From: Leeuwenhoekiella sp044542075
Lineage (GTDB): Bacteria; Bacteroidota; Bacteroidia; Flavobacteriales; Flavobacteriaceae
DNA: 64,000 bases
Reading direction: 5' to 3'
NCBI RefSeq assembly: GCF_044542075.1
Contig: NZ_JBITTU010000004.1
Span: 62,001 to 126,000 of the forward strand
The translations under genes and the position numbers were made by a program. The notes under the pieces were generated by a model that saw only the letters and a program-made list of their open reading frames with translations, was not told the DNA's origin and searched no databases. Shown one piece after another: positions 8,211 through 18,029 of this stretch (position 1 is the first letter of the stretch; each line of letters opens with the position of its first letter).

Positions 8211-11200
8211 ATGGTGAACTTTACTTTTAAACAATTAGAAATTAGATTTGTAACTGTTGCGTTACTTTTCTTAATATCAAATGTGGCAGTACTGGGTCAA
8301 GACAGAACTTTTGCGACAACTGTCATTGATAATGCAAGCGTAACAAATTTGCCGTTTGCCACAGATCAAAATTTATCAACTCAGGCGCGTGTGCGGGCTA
8401 ATTCAGGGGTATCTGCTTTAGGAGTTGAAATAACTGCTCCTACTATAGGGCATATCGAACTGGGTTACACTACCACGGTACTCGCAAATACAACGACTTA
8501 TATTCAAGTTGAGACAGATAATCAATTATTAGATGTTTTAGTAGGTGGGACTTTAGGAGGTTTAGTAGGAGATGTATTAGATATAGTTTTAGGAGGACAG
8601 GAAGTTACAATTGAAGCTAAAAATGGTGGCACAAGTGTTTTAACAGTAAGCACTACAAATCCTTCCGCTTTCAATACAGAAACCGCACGCGTTTTAATAG
8701 GACCTGACGGTAACTATTATATAGCCATAACTCCAAATCAAAATTATACGAGTATTCGTGTTACTAATTCTACAGGATCTGCATTGCTTGGTCTTAATAA
8801 TACAAGGGATTTATTTATATCAGGTATTTTCACTGCTTCAGGAACTAGTTTTTGTAATGAACCTGCATTTACTTCATTCAATTCAACAGGTATAACACTA
8901 GACGCCTTGCAGTTGGCCGGCTCGGGTGTTACAAATCCTGAATTTGCAATCGACTCAGACCCTTCAACTTTTTCTCAAATTAGCTTAGGTGTTTTAGCTG
9001 TGGCAGGTTCTATAGAGCAGGTGGTCTATTTTGATACACCTACTCAACCTACAGAAGATTTTAAAATAGCCCTTCGTGTAGATCCCTCATTACTTGCTTT
9101 AGGGCTGGCAAATAATGTGGAGCTATTAGCTTATAACGGTACTACTTTAGTCAGCTCTTCAAGCCTTTCATCCCTATTAAATCTTGATTTGTTAGGACTA
9201 TTGCAAAGCAATGCAATTGTGCAGGTACCCTTTGATATTGCTGGTCCTGCAGATCGCATTGTGATACGCTACGAATCTTTAGTTAATGCCAGTTTAACGC
9301 AGCGTATAGATCTTTTTGACATTGCAGTTACTTCAGGGATTCCGGTGCTCGATACTGCATCCCAAAATGTGGAGATTTGCGCTGGTGAAACTGCAGATTT
9401 AGTAGCTACAACAAATACATCTGGAGCCGAGTTGAGATGGTACGACAGCGCTATAGGGGGTAATTTATTAGCAACTGTTGCGAGTGGTGATACGTTTACA
9501 ACTTCCACGTTAACAGCGGATACCACATTTTATGTAGCCTCATTTTTAGCAGGCTGTGCCGAAGAATCTGGGAGAGTAGCGGTGACTGTGACAGTTAACC
9601 CTATTCCAGAATCAGGAGATATAACGGTGCTAGGTTTAGACTTGCCTATATGTATTCCTGAAATATTAAATATAGTACCCACAACAACTCTAAATGGAAG
9701 TTTTAAGTACTACTTAGATGCTAATGGAGACGTTGAAATAACAAACGGTCTCGTAGATGGAAATCTAACATATACTATAAATCCTGAAGGCGAACTAGAA
9801 GTAGAAGGTCTTACGGAAGCTGAAAGTCCGTACCGGGTTTATGTAAGTCTGGTTGATGCGGTAACCGGTTGCGAGAATGCACCGGGAGATTTAAAAGTTG
9901 TTGACGTAACTCTTAATGGGGGTCCTCAACCTACTATAACACTTAATCCTGTAACTACAGATGGTACTGTTAATAGTGCAGAAGCCTCAGCTCCAGTAAC
10001 GATTACCGGGACCGTAGGAGGTGATGCAGAAGCGGGTGATCCAATTACGGTTACAGTTAACACTTTTGACTATACTACAACAGTTACCGCGGGGTTAACA
10101 TTTATGGTTGATGTTCCCGGCGCTCAGCTAGTTGCAGATTCAGATTTAACCATTGAAGCTGAGGTTACTGCATCTGGTCTGTTATGTCAAAATACTGTAA
10201 GTACCAGCATTGGTTATACTTTAGATTTAATACCTCCAACAGTTCCTACGGTTAATACGCAAATCACTAATAACACCACTCCAACAGTTACGGGGACTGC
10301 AGATTCTATAGATAACCTGACAGTCGTGGTAAACGGAGTTACCTACACAGAAGGTGACGGAAATTTAACCGACAATGGTAATGACACTTATACTTTAGTT
10401 ATCCCTATCGGAAATGAAATTTCAGAAGGAACTTATGATGTGGTGGCCAATGCTGTTGATGTGGCAGGAAATTCTTCAGTAGACACCACTACAAATGAAT
10501 TAACAGTGGATCTTACTAATCCAACAATTCCCACAGTAAACACCCAAATTACTAGTGATACAACACCCACGGTTACGGGAACTGCAGAGTCTGTAGATGC
10601 ACTTACAGTGGTGATTAATACTGTTACCTATATAGAAGGTGATGGTAATTTAGTGGATAATGGAAATGGTACGTGGACGTTAATAATCCCTGCCGGAAAC
10701 GAACTTATCAACGGAATTTATGAAGTTTTAGTTACTGCTACAGACCTTGCTGGCAATATGGCAACTGACGTTACTACAAATGAATTGACAATAGATAATA
10801 CCATCCCAACAACACCAACGGTTGTTGCTCAGGTAACAAGCAATACGACACCAACAATTACGGGAACAGCAGATAGTGCAGATGATTTGACGGTAACAGT
10901 TGATGGAGTTGATTATAACGAGAGCGGTACAGATTTAACTGATAATGGCGATAATACCTGGACCTTAATTATACCTACTTCTTTAGCTGAAGGTACTTAT
11001 AATGTTACAGCAGTGGTTGTTGGTATCGGGGGCACAGCTACAGATCCTACAGTAAATGAGTTGGTAATTGATATTACAAATCCTGTGATACCCACAGTTA
11101 ATTTCTTAACGACTAATGATACTACCCCAACAATTACGGGAACGGCTGATTCAGTTGATGATCTTGTGGTTGTTGTAAACGGAGTAACCTATACAGAAGG

Positions 11201-14200
11201 CGATGGTAATTTAACCGATAATGGGGATGACACGTTTACCTTAGCTATTCCTGCAGGTGATGCCTTACCTGACGGTACTTACGATGTAGTTGCCACAGCC
11301 ACTGATGGAGCAGGCAATACATCTTCAGATATCACAACTGATGAGTTGGTAATTGACACAGCAGCGCCAACGGTCCCTACAGTTGATGCGTTAGTAACCA
11401 ATAATTCAACCCCAACAATTACGGGAACGGCTGATTCAGTTGATGATCTTGTTGTCGTTGTAAACGGAGTAACTTATACAGAAGGCGATGGTAATTTAAC
11501 CGATAATGGTGATGACACGTTTACCTTAGTTATTCCTGCAGGTAATGAAATTCCAGATGGTACTTATGATGTGGTAGCCACCGCAACTGATGGAGCTGGC
11601 AATTCATCTTCAGATATTACAACTGATGAGTTGGTGATTGACACAGCAGTGCCAACAGTTCCTACAGTTGATGCCTTAGTAACTAATTCAAATACTCCAA
11701 CAATCACAGGAACGGCTGATTCAGTTGATGATTTTGTTGTGGTTGTAAACGGAGTAACCTATACAGAAGGCGATGGTGATTTAACTGATAATGGCGATAA
11801 CACGTTTACCTTAGTTATTCCTGCAGGTAATGAAATTCCAGATGGTACTTATGATGTGGTTGCCACCGCATCGGATGACGCAGGCAATTCTTCTTCAGAT
11901 ATTACTACTGATGAATTGGTGATTGACACAGCAGCGCCAACAGTGCCTACAGTTGATGCCTTAGTAACTAATTCAAATACACCAACAATCACAGGAACGG
12001 CTGATTCAGTTGATGATCTTGTGGTGGTTGTAAACGGAGTAACCTATACAGAAGGCGACGGTAATTTAACCGATAACAGAGACAACACGTTTACCTTAGT
12101 TATTCCTGCAGGTGATGCCTTACCTGATGGTACTTACGATGTAGTTGCAACAGCCACTGATGAAGCAGGCAATACATCTTCAGATATTACTACTGATGAA
12201 TTGGTGATTGACACAGCAGCGCCAACTGTCCCTACAGTTGATGCATTGGTAACTAATACAACTACCCCAACAATTACGGGTACGGCAGATTCAGTTGATG
12301 ATCTTGTTGTAGTTGTAAACGGAGTTACCTACACAGAAGGTGACGGTAATTTGACTGATAATGGGGATGACACATTTACATTAGTGATTCCTGCAGGTAA
12401 TGAAATTCCAGATGGTACTTATGATGTGGTAGCCACCGCAACAGATGACGCAGGCAATACATCTTCAGATATTACAACTGATGAGTTGGTAATTGACACA
12501 GCAGCGCCAACAGTACCCACAGTTGATGCCTTAGTAACCAATAATTCAACACCTACAATTACAGGTACTGCCGATTCAGTTGATGCTTTGACGGTTGTTG
12601 TAAACGGAGTAACCTACAGTGAAGGCGATGGTAATTTAACCGATAATGGTGATGGCACCTGGACTTTGATTATTCCTGCAGGTAATGAAATTCCAGATGG
12701 TACTTATGATGTAGTAGCCACCGCAACGGATGAAGCAGGCAATACATCTTCAGATATTACAACTGATGAGTTGGTAATTGACACTGCATTTCCAACTGTC
12801 CCTAGAGTTGATGCGTTAGTAACCAATAATTCAACCCCAACAATTACCGGAACTGCTGATTCTGTAGATGATTTGACAGTTATCGTAAACGGAGTAACCT
12901 ACAGTGAAGGCGATGGTAATTTAACCGATAACGGAGATAACACGTTTACTTTAGTAATTCCTGCAGCTGATGCTTTACCTGATGGTACTTATGATGTGGT
13001 AGCCACCGCAACGGATGAAGCAGGTAATACATCTTCAGACGTTACAACTGATGAATTGGTGATTGACACAGCAGCGCCAACTGTCCCTACAGTTGATGCC
13101 TTAGTAACTAATTCAAATACACCAACAATCACAGGAACGGCTGATTCAGTTGATGATCTTGTAGTTGTTGTTAATGGAGTAACCTACAGTGAAGGCGACG
13201 GTAATTTGACTGATAATGGCGATAACACGTTTACCTTAGTTATTCCTGCAGGCAATGAAATTCCAGATGGTACTTATGATATAGTTGCCACCGCAACGGA
13301 TGACGCAGGCAATTCCTCTTCAGACGTCACAACTGATGAGTTGGTAATTGACACAGCAGCGCCAACTGTCCCTACAGTTGATGCCTTAGTAACTAATTCA
13401 AATACCCCAACAATTACGGGTACGGCAGATTCAGTTGATGACCTAATAGTTGTTGTAAACGGAGTAACTTATACAGAAGGCGACGGTAATTTAACTGATA
13501 ATGGTGACAACACGTTTACTTTAGTTATTCCTGCAGTTAATGAAATTCCAGATGGTACTTATGATGTGGTAGCCACTGCAACGGATGAAGCAGGCAATAC
13601 GTCTTCAGACGTTACAACTGATGAGTTAGTAATTGACACAGCAGTACCAACTGTTCCTACAGTTGATGCCTTAGTAACCAATTCAAATACACCAACAATT
13701 ACAGGAACGGCTGATTCAGTTGATGATCTTGTAGTTGTTGTTGATGGAGTAACCTACAGTGAAGGCGACGGTAATTTGACTGATAATGGCGATAACACGT
13801 TTACCTTAGTTATTCCTGCAGGCAATGAAATTCCAGATGGTACTTATGATATAGTTGCCACCGCAACGGATGACGCAGGCAATTCCTCTTCAGACGTTAC
13901 AACTGATGAGTTGGTAATTGACACAGCAGCGCCAACTGTCCCTACAGTTGATGCCTTAGTAACTAATTCAAATACCCCAACAATTACGGGTACGGCAGAT
14001 TCAGTTGATGACCTAATAGTTGTTGTAAACGGAGTAACTTATACAGAAGGCGACGGTAATTTAACTGATAATGGTGACAACACGTTTACTTTAGTTATTC
14101 CTGCAGTTAATGAAATTCCAGATGGTACTTATGATGTGGTAGCCACCGCAACGGATGAAGCAGGCAATACGTCTTCAGACGTTACAACTGATGAGTTAGT

Positions 14201-17063
14201 AATTGACACAGCAGTACCAACTGTTCCTACAGTTGATGCATTAGTAACCAATTCAAATACACCAACAATTACAGGAACGGCTGATTCTGTAGATGATCTT
14301 GTGGTGGTTGTAAATGGTATTACCTACGCAGAAGGCGATGGTAATTTAACCGATAATGCTGATAACACGTTTACATTGGTTATTCCTGTAGGGAATGCGT
14401 TACCCGATGGTACTTATGATGTAGTTGCCACCGCTACGGATGCAGCAAGTAATGCGTCTTCAGATATTACAACTGACGAGTTGGTGATTGATACGGCAGC
14501 GCCAACGGTCCCCACAGTTGATGCGTTAGTAACCAATTCAAATACCCCAACAATCACGGGTACGGCAGATTCAGTTGATGACCTAATAGTTGTTGTAAAC
14601 GGAGTAACCTATACAGAAGGCGATGGTAATTTAACCGATAATGGTGATGGCACATTTACATTAGTGATTCCTGCAGGTAATGAAATTCCAGATGGTACTT
14701 ATGATGTGGTAGCCACCGCAACGGATGAAGCGGGCAATGCATCTTCAGACGCTACAACTGATGAGTTGGTAATTGACACTGCAGTTCCAACGGTCCCTAC
14801 AGTTGATGCCTTAGTAACTAATTCAAATACCCCAACAATCACGGGTACGGCAGATTCAGTTGATGATCTTGTTGTAGTTGTAAACGGAGTAAACTACACG
14901 GAAGGCGACGGAAACTTAACCGATAATGGAGACAACACGTTTACCTTAGTTATTCCTGCGGGTAATACGTTACCGGATGGTATTTACGATGTAGTTGCAA
15001 CCGCAACGGATGCAGCGGGTAATGCATCTTCAGATATCACAATAGATGAATTGGTGATTGACACAGCAGCGCCAACTGTCCCTACAGTTGATGCCTTAGT
15101 AACTAATTCAAATACACCAACAATCACGGGAACTGCTGATTCTGTAGATGATTTGACAGTTATCGTAAACGGAGTAACCTATACAGAAGGCGATGGTAAT
15201 TTAACCGATAATGGTGATGGCACATTTACATTAGTGATTCCTGCAGGTAATGAAATTCCAGATGGTACTTATGATGTGGTAGCCACCGCAACAGATGACG
15301 CAGGCAATACATCTTCAGACGTTACAACTGATGAGTTGGTAATTGACACAGCAGCGCCAACAGTCCCTACAGTTGATGCATTGGTAACCAATTCAAATAC
15401 CCCAACAATCACGGGAACGGCTGATTCTGTAGATGATCTTGTTGTGGTTGTAAACGGAGTAACCTATACAGAAGGCGATGGTAATTTAACCGATAATGGT
15501 GATGGCACCTGGACTTTGATTATTCCTGCAGGTAATGAAATTCCAGATGGTACTTATGATGTGGTAGTTACTGCCACTGATGGAGCGGGTAATAGTTCTA
15601 ATGATACAACTGCAGATGAGTTGACGATTGATACCTCAACTTTAAACCAGCCTACTGTGCCCACAGTTACTGCTCAAACTACGAGTGATAGTACTCCTAT
15701 AATTACCGGTACTGCAGATTCAGTAGATATGTTGATGGTTTCTGTAAATGGCTTTACTTACGCAGAGGGAGACGGTAATCTGGTAGATAATGCAAATGAT
15801 ACGTGGACGTTGACGATCCCAACGGGTAATGAAATTCCGCAAGGAACTTATAATGTGGTAGCCTCTGTTACAAATACATTTGGGAATACTTTGACTGATG
15901 TGACTACAGATGAATTGACAATTAGCGTAGGAGCTCCTGCAGGAGATACAGATCAAAGCTTTTGCGCAGCAGATATGCCTACTTTAACAGATATCGTTTT
16001 AAACACGAGCGCTGTTAAATGGTACGGGCAGGCTTCTGGGGGTGTTGCTCTAGATCTTAATACTCCGTTAGTTAGCGGTATTACGTACTATGCGGCACTT
16101 ACAGTAGGATCATTTGAAAGCTCAGTCCGTTTAGGAGTAACTGTAAGCTTAACAGAACCTGTTGAGGCCAGCTTAGATGCTTCAGTTGATACAGGATGTT
16201 TAGGAGCTGAAGTCATATATACAACAGAACCTGGTATGATAGATTATTTCTGGTCTGTTAGTACTGGCGGGCGTATTGTTTCCGGAGGTACTGATACAGA
16301 TAACTCGATTACTGTTATTTGGGATGTTGCAGGAACACAAAATGTGAGTGTAAATTATTTAGCGAACGACGCTTGTCTTACTGAAACTTCTGCTGAGGTA
16401 GACTTAGAAGTTTCGGCTTGCTCAGATATGACTATTTCTAAAACGGTAAACAATATAAACCCTGCTATAGGAGAAGAAATTATTTACACGATTGAAGTAA
16501 CTAATACGGGTCAGGTAGGTTTACGTGATGTGATTGCAGATGAAAGTCTTCCATCTGGTCTTGACTTTATAGGATTTACGGCTTCGTTAGGAGATTATAA
16601 CAATACTACAGGTGTGTGGAGCATTCCAGTAATTGAAGCGAACACTACAGCCACACTTACGGTAACGGTAACGGTTTTAGATACTGGAAACTATTTAAAT
16701 ATCGCACGCATTATTACCTCAAATCCTATTGATGCTAATCCGGATAACAATTCAGCAGAACTTGAGATCGATCCAGATTGTCTTATGGTGTTCAATGAGT
16801 TTTCGCCAAATGGTGACGGTATGAATGATGTTTTCACAGTAAGATGTATCGAAAATTATCCTAATAATACAGTGCAGGTATTTAATAGAAATGGGCAGCT
16901 CGTATTTGATGCAAGTGGTTATTCAAATACTTGGAATGGTGATTCCAATGTGTCGAGTTCTATTCAAAAATCAAGCGGTTTACCAGCGGGAACCTATTAT
17001 TATGTTCTAGAGATCAACGATGGTTCGAGATCGCTTACCGGATGGGTTTATATAGCCCGATAA
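8211..17063 (+). CDS. Giant repeat adhesin with CHU_C type B T9SS sorting domain (SprB-like)
   Basis: A secreted surface protein of 2950 residues. A signal peptide covers residues 1-29 (hydrophobic core VTVALLFLISNVAVLG). The N-terminal ~340 residues are unrecognised but beta-rich. An Ig-like module follows (VEICAGETADLVATT, LRWYDSAIGG). Residues about 674-2573 are twenty tandem ~95-residue Ig-like modules (core TPTITGTADSVDDL, DGTYDVVATATD). A second WYDS-like Ig module, a DUF11 module (about 2739-2853) and a C-terminal CHU_C domain (from about 2857: FNEFSPNGDGMNDVF) complete it. CHU_C is the type B signal for T9SS export and cell-surface attachment. It heads a cassette with PorP/SprF and OmpA genes, as sprB does in gliding flavobacteria. 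Acidic Asp-rich repeats suggest Ca2+ binding (inference). Confidence 0.92.
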   Translation: MVNFTFKQLEIRFVTVALLFLISNVAVLGQDRTFATTVIDNASVTNLPFATDQNLSTQARVRANSGVSALGVEITAPTIGHIELGYTTTVLANTTTYIQVETDNQLLDVLVGGTLGGLVGDVLDIVLGGQEVTIEAKNGGTSVLTVSTTNPSAFNTETARVLIGPDGNYYIAITPNQNYTSIRVTNSTGSALLGLNNTRDLFISGIFTASGTSFCNEPAFTSFNSTGITLDALQLAGSGVTNPEFAIDSDPSTFSQISLGVLAVAGSIEQVVYFDTPTQPTEDFKIALRVDPSLLALGLANNVELLAYNGTTLVSSSSLSSLLNLDLLGLLQSNAIVQVPFDIAGPADRIVIRYESLVNASLTQRIDLFDIAVTSGIPVLDTASQNVEICAGETADLVATTNTSGAELRWYDSAIGGNLLATVASGDTFTTSTLTADTTFYVASFLAGCAEESGRVAVTVTVNPIPESGDITVLGLDLPICIPEILNIVPTTTLNGSFKYYLDANGDVEITNGLVDGNLTYTINPEGELEVEGLTEAESPYRVYVSLVDAVTGCENAPGDLKVVDVTLNGGPQPTITLNPVTTDGTVNSAEASAPVTITGTVGGDAEAGDPITVTVNTFDYTTTVTAGLTFMVDVPGAQLVADSDLTIEAEVTASGLLCQNTVSTSIGYTLDLIPPTVPTVNTQITNNTTPTVTGTADSIDNLTVVVNGVTYTEGDGNLTDNGNDTYTLVIPIGNEISEGTYDVVANAVDVAGNSSVDTTTNELTVDLTNPTIPTVNTQITSDTTPTVTGTAESVDALTVVINTVTYIEGDGNLVDNGNGTWTLIIPAGNELINGIYEVLVTATDLAGNMATDVTTNELTIDNTIPTTPTVVAQVTSNTTPTITGTADSADDLTVTVDGVDYNESGTDLTDNGDNTWTLIIPTSLAEGTYNVTAVVVGIGGTATDPTVNELVIDITNPVIPTVNFLTTNDTTPTITGTADSVDDLVVVVNGVTYTEGDGNLTDNGDDTFTLAIPAGDALPDGTYDVVATATDGAGNTSSDITTDELVIDTAAPTVPTVDALVTNNSTPTITGTADSVDDLVVVVNGVTYTEGDGNLTDNGDDTFTLVIPAGNEIPDGTYDVVATATDGAGNSSSDITTDELVIDTAVPTVPTVDALVTNSNTPTITGTADSVDDFVVVVNGVTYTEGDGDLTDNGDNTFTLVIPAGNEIPDGTYDVVATASDDAGNSSSDITTDELVIDTAAPTVPTVDALVTNSNTPTITGTADSVDDLVVVVNGVTYTEGDGNLTDNRDNTFTLVIPAGDALPDGTYDVVATATDEAGNTSSDITTDELVIDTAAPTVPTVDALVTNTTTPTITGTADSVDDLVVVVNGVTYTEGDGNLTDNGDDTFTLVIPAGNEIPDGTYDVVATATDDAGNTSSDITTDELVIDTAAPTVPTVDALVTNNSTPTITGTADSVDALTVVVNGVTYSEGDGNLTDNGDGTWTLIIPAGNEIPDGTYDVVATATDEAGNTSSDITTDELVIDTAFPTVPRVDALVTNNSTPTITGTADSVDDLTVIVNGVTYSEGDGNLTDNGDNTFTLVIPAADALPDGTYDVVATATDEAGNTSSDVTTDELVIDTAAPTVPTVDALVTNSNTPTITGTADSVDDLVVVVNGVTYSEGDGNLTDNGDNTFTLVIPAGNEIPDGTYDIVATATDDAGNSSSDVTTDELVIDTAAPTVPTVDALVTNSNTPTITGTADSVDDLIVVVNGVTYTEGDGNLTDNGDNTFTLVIPAVNEIPDGTYDVVATATDEAGNTSSDVTTDELVIDTAVPTVPTVDALVTNSNTPTITGTADSVDDLVVVVDGVTYSEGDGNLTDNGDNTFTLVIPAGNEIPDGTYDIVATATDDAGNSSSDVTTDELVIDTAAPTVPTVDALVTNSNTPTITGTADSVDDLIVVVNGVTYTEGDGNLTDNGDNTFTLVIPAVNEIPDGTYDVVATATDEAGNTSSDVTTDELVIDTAVPTVPTVDALVTNSNTPTITGTADSVDDLVVVVNGITYAEGDGNLTDNADNTFTLVIPVGNALPDGTYDVVATATDAASNASSDITTDELVIDTAAPTVPTVDALVTNSNTPTITGTADSVDDLIVVVNGVTYTEGDGNLTDNGDGTFTLVIPAGNEIPDGTYDVVATATDEAGNASSDATTDELVIDTAVPTVPTVDALVTNSNTPTITGTADSVDDLVVVVNGVNYTEGDGNLTDNGDNTFTLVIPAGNTLPDGIYDVVATATDAAGNASSDITIDELVIDTAAPTVPTVDALVTNSNTPTITGTADSVDDLTVIVNGVTYTEGDGNLTDNGDGTFTLVIPAGNEIPDGTYDVVATATDDAGNTSSDVTTDELVIDTAAPTVPTVDALVTNSNTPTITGTADSVDDLVVVVNGVTYTEGDGNLTDNGDGTWTLIIPAGNEIPDGTYDVVVTATDGAGNSSNDTTADELTIDTSTLNQPTVPTVTAQTTSDSTPIITGTADSVDMLMVSVNGFTYAEGDGNLVDNANDTWTLTIPTGNEIPQGTYNVVASVTNTFGNTLTDVTTDELTISVGAPAGDTDQSFCAADMPTLTDIVLNTSAVKWYGQASGGVALDLNTPLVSGITYYAALTVGSFESSVRLGVTVSLTEPVEASLDASVDTGCLGAEVIYTTEPGMIDYFWSVSTGGRIVSGGTDTDNSITVIWDVAGTQNVSVNYLANDACLTETSAEVDLEVSACSDMTISKTVNNINPAIGEEIIYTIEVTNTGQVGLRDVIADESLPSGLDFIGFTASLGDYNNTTGVWSIPVIEANTTATLTVTVTVLDTGNYLNIARIITSNPIDANPDNNSAELEIDPDCLMVFNEFSPNGDGMNDVFTVRCIENYPNNTVQVFNRNGQLVFDASGYSNTWNGDSNVSSSIQKSSGLPAGTYYYVLEINDGSRSLTGWVYIAR
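10231..15930 (+). repeat. Twenty tandem 285-bp coding repeats
   Basis: The adhesin contains twenty in-frame units at 285-bp (95-codon) spacing; for example the same core starts at 11131, 11416, 11701 and 11986. Outer units (1-4 and 20) are diverged and inner units are nearly identical in DNA, the pattern expected from recombination in the middle of an array. The length was counted by eye from the core motif. Confidence 0.93.
13141..14280 (+). repeat. 570-bp tandem duplication of a two-module unit
   Basis: 13141-13710 and 13711-14280 are nearly identical; I see four single-base differences by eye (first copy to second: A to G near 13173, and C to T, T to C and C to A later). Each copy holds two 95-residue modules. 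Confidence 0.9.
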
Positions 17064-17094
17064 ATTAAAAATTCTCTCATTAAAAACTTTTATT

Positions 17095-18018
17095 ATGACA
17101 ACAGTAGTAACTCACTTAATCAGAATTCTGACACTAGTTTTATGTTGTGCAGGTGTATATGCTCAGCAGGAACCTAACTATTCTCAGTATATGTATAATA
17201 CTATGGCGATTAACCCTGCCTATGTGGGATCGTCAGATAATTTTAATATCACAGCAAATTATAAAGCTCAGTTTACAGGCATTAATGGAGCTCCTGAAAC
17301 GGTAAGTTTAGGTTTAGAATCACCGGTGACTTATAATCTGGGGTTAGGATTAAATATTACCCGGGATGCTCTAGGGCCTTCTGAAGAATTAAATGTAGAT
17401 GGCAACTTCTCATATTCTCTACAGTTATCTTCACAAACCTATCTTTCATTTGGTCTAAAAGCTGGTTTTAGAGTCCTCAACGTAGATTTTCGGAAAGGTG
17501 TTTTCGATAACCCCAATGACCCGTTATTTATGAATAATATAGATAATCAGTTTCTAGGTGTACTAGGTGCAGGGGCATATTTATTTGGTGATAGATGGTA
17601 TGTAGGATTATCAACACCTAATTTCTTTTCGCAGGAATATTACAATGATGAAAGTACCATGGTTAATACCGAAAAACTAAACCTATATCTTATAGGAGGG
17701 TACATTTTTGACGTGAGTAGTAATGTAAAATTTAAACCAGCAGTACTTTTTGATTATGTAGAAGGAGCACCTATGCGAGCCAGTCTATCTGCGAATTTCT
17801 TATTTCTAGAAAAATTTACAGCAGGTGTATCGTATAATGTTGATGCAGCTGTAGGTGCATTGGCCGGTTTTCAAGTATCTGATAATATTTTTATAGGCTA
17901 CGCTTATGATTACAATACGTCAGACTTTAACCGGTATAATGATGGAAGTCACGAAGTGTTAATTAAGTTCTCTCTAGCCCGCAAACGTGGAGCTACATTC
18001 TCACCTAGATTCTTCTAA
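17095..18018 (+). CDS. PorP/SprF family T9SS outer-membrane protein
   Basis: A 307-residue outer-membrane beta-barrel with a signal peptide ending about residue 23 (LCCAGVYAQ). The family hallmark EPNYSQYMYNTMAINPAYVGS follows directly. The C-terminal half alternates hydrophobic strands (FLFLEKFTAGVSYNVD, DNIFIGYAYDYN). PorP/SprF proteins are usually encoded next to large CHU_C-tailed proteins and help to secrete or anchor their partner; SprF is needed for SprB localisation in Flavobacterium johnsoniae. It begins 31 bp after the adhesin stop and ends 11 bp before the OmpA gene, so the three form one operon. Confidence 0.93.
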   Translation: MTTVVTHLIRILTLVLCCAGVYAQQEPNYSQYMYNTMAINPAYVGSSDNFNITANYKAQFTGINGAPETVSLGLESPVTYNLGLGLNITRDALGPSEELNVDGNFSYSLQLSSQTYLSFGLKAGFRVLNVDFRKGVFDNPNDPLFMNNIDNQFLGVLGAGAYLFGDRWYVGLSTPNFFSQEYYNDESTMVNTEKLNLYLIGGYIFDVSSNVKFKPAVLFDYVEGAPMRASLSANFLFLEKFTAGVSYNVDAAVGALAGFQVSDNIFIGYAYDYNTSDFNRYNDGSHEVLIKFSLARKRGATFSPRFF

Positions 18019-18029
18019 AAATTAAAACT

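Noticed and set aside
10231..15930. Regular tandem repeats that could suggest a CRISPR array
   Set aside because: The units are 285 bp, in frame and coding for a beta-rich protein module; there are no unique spacers.
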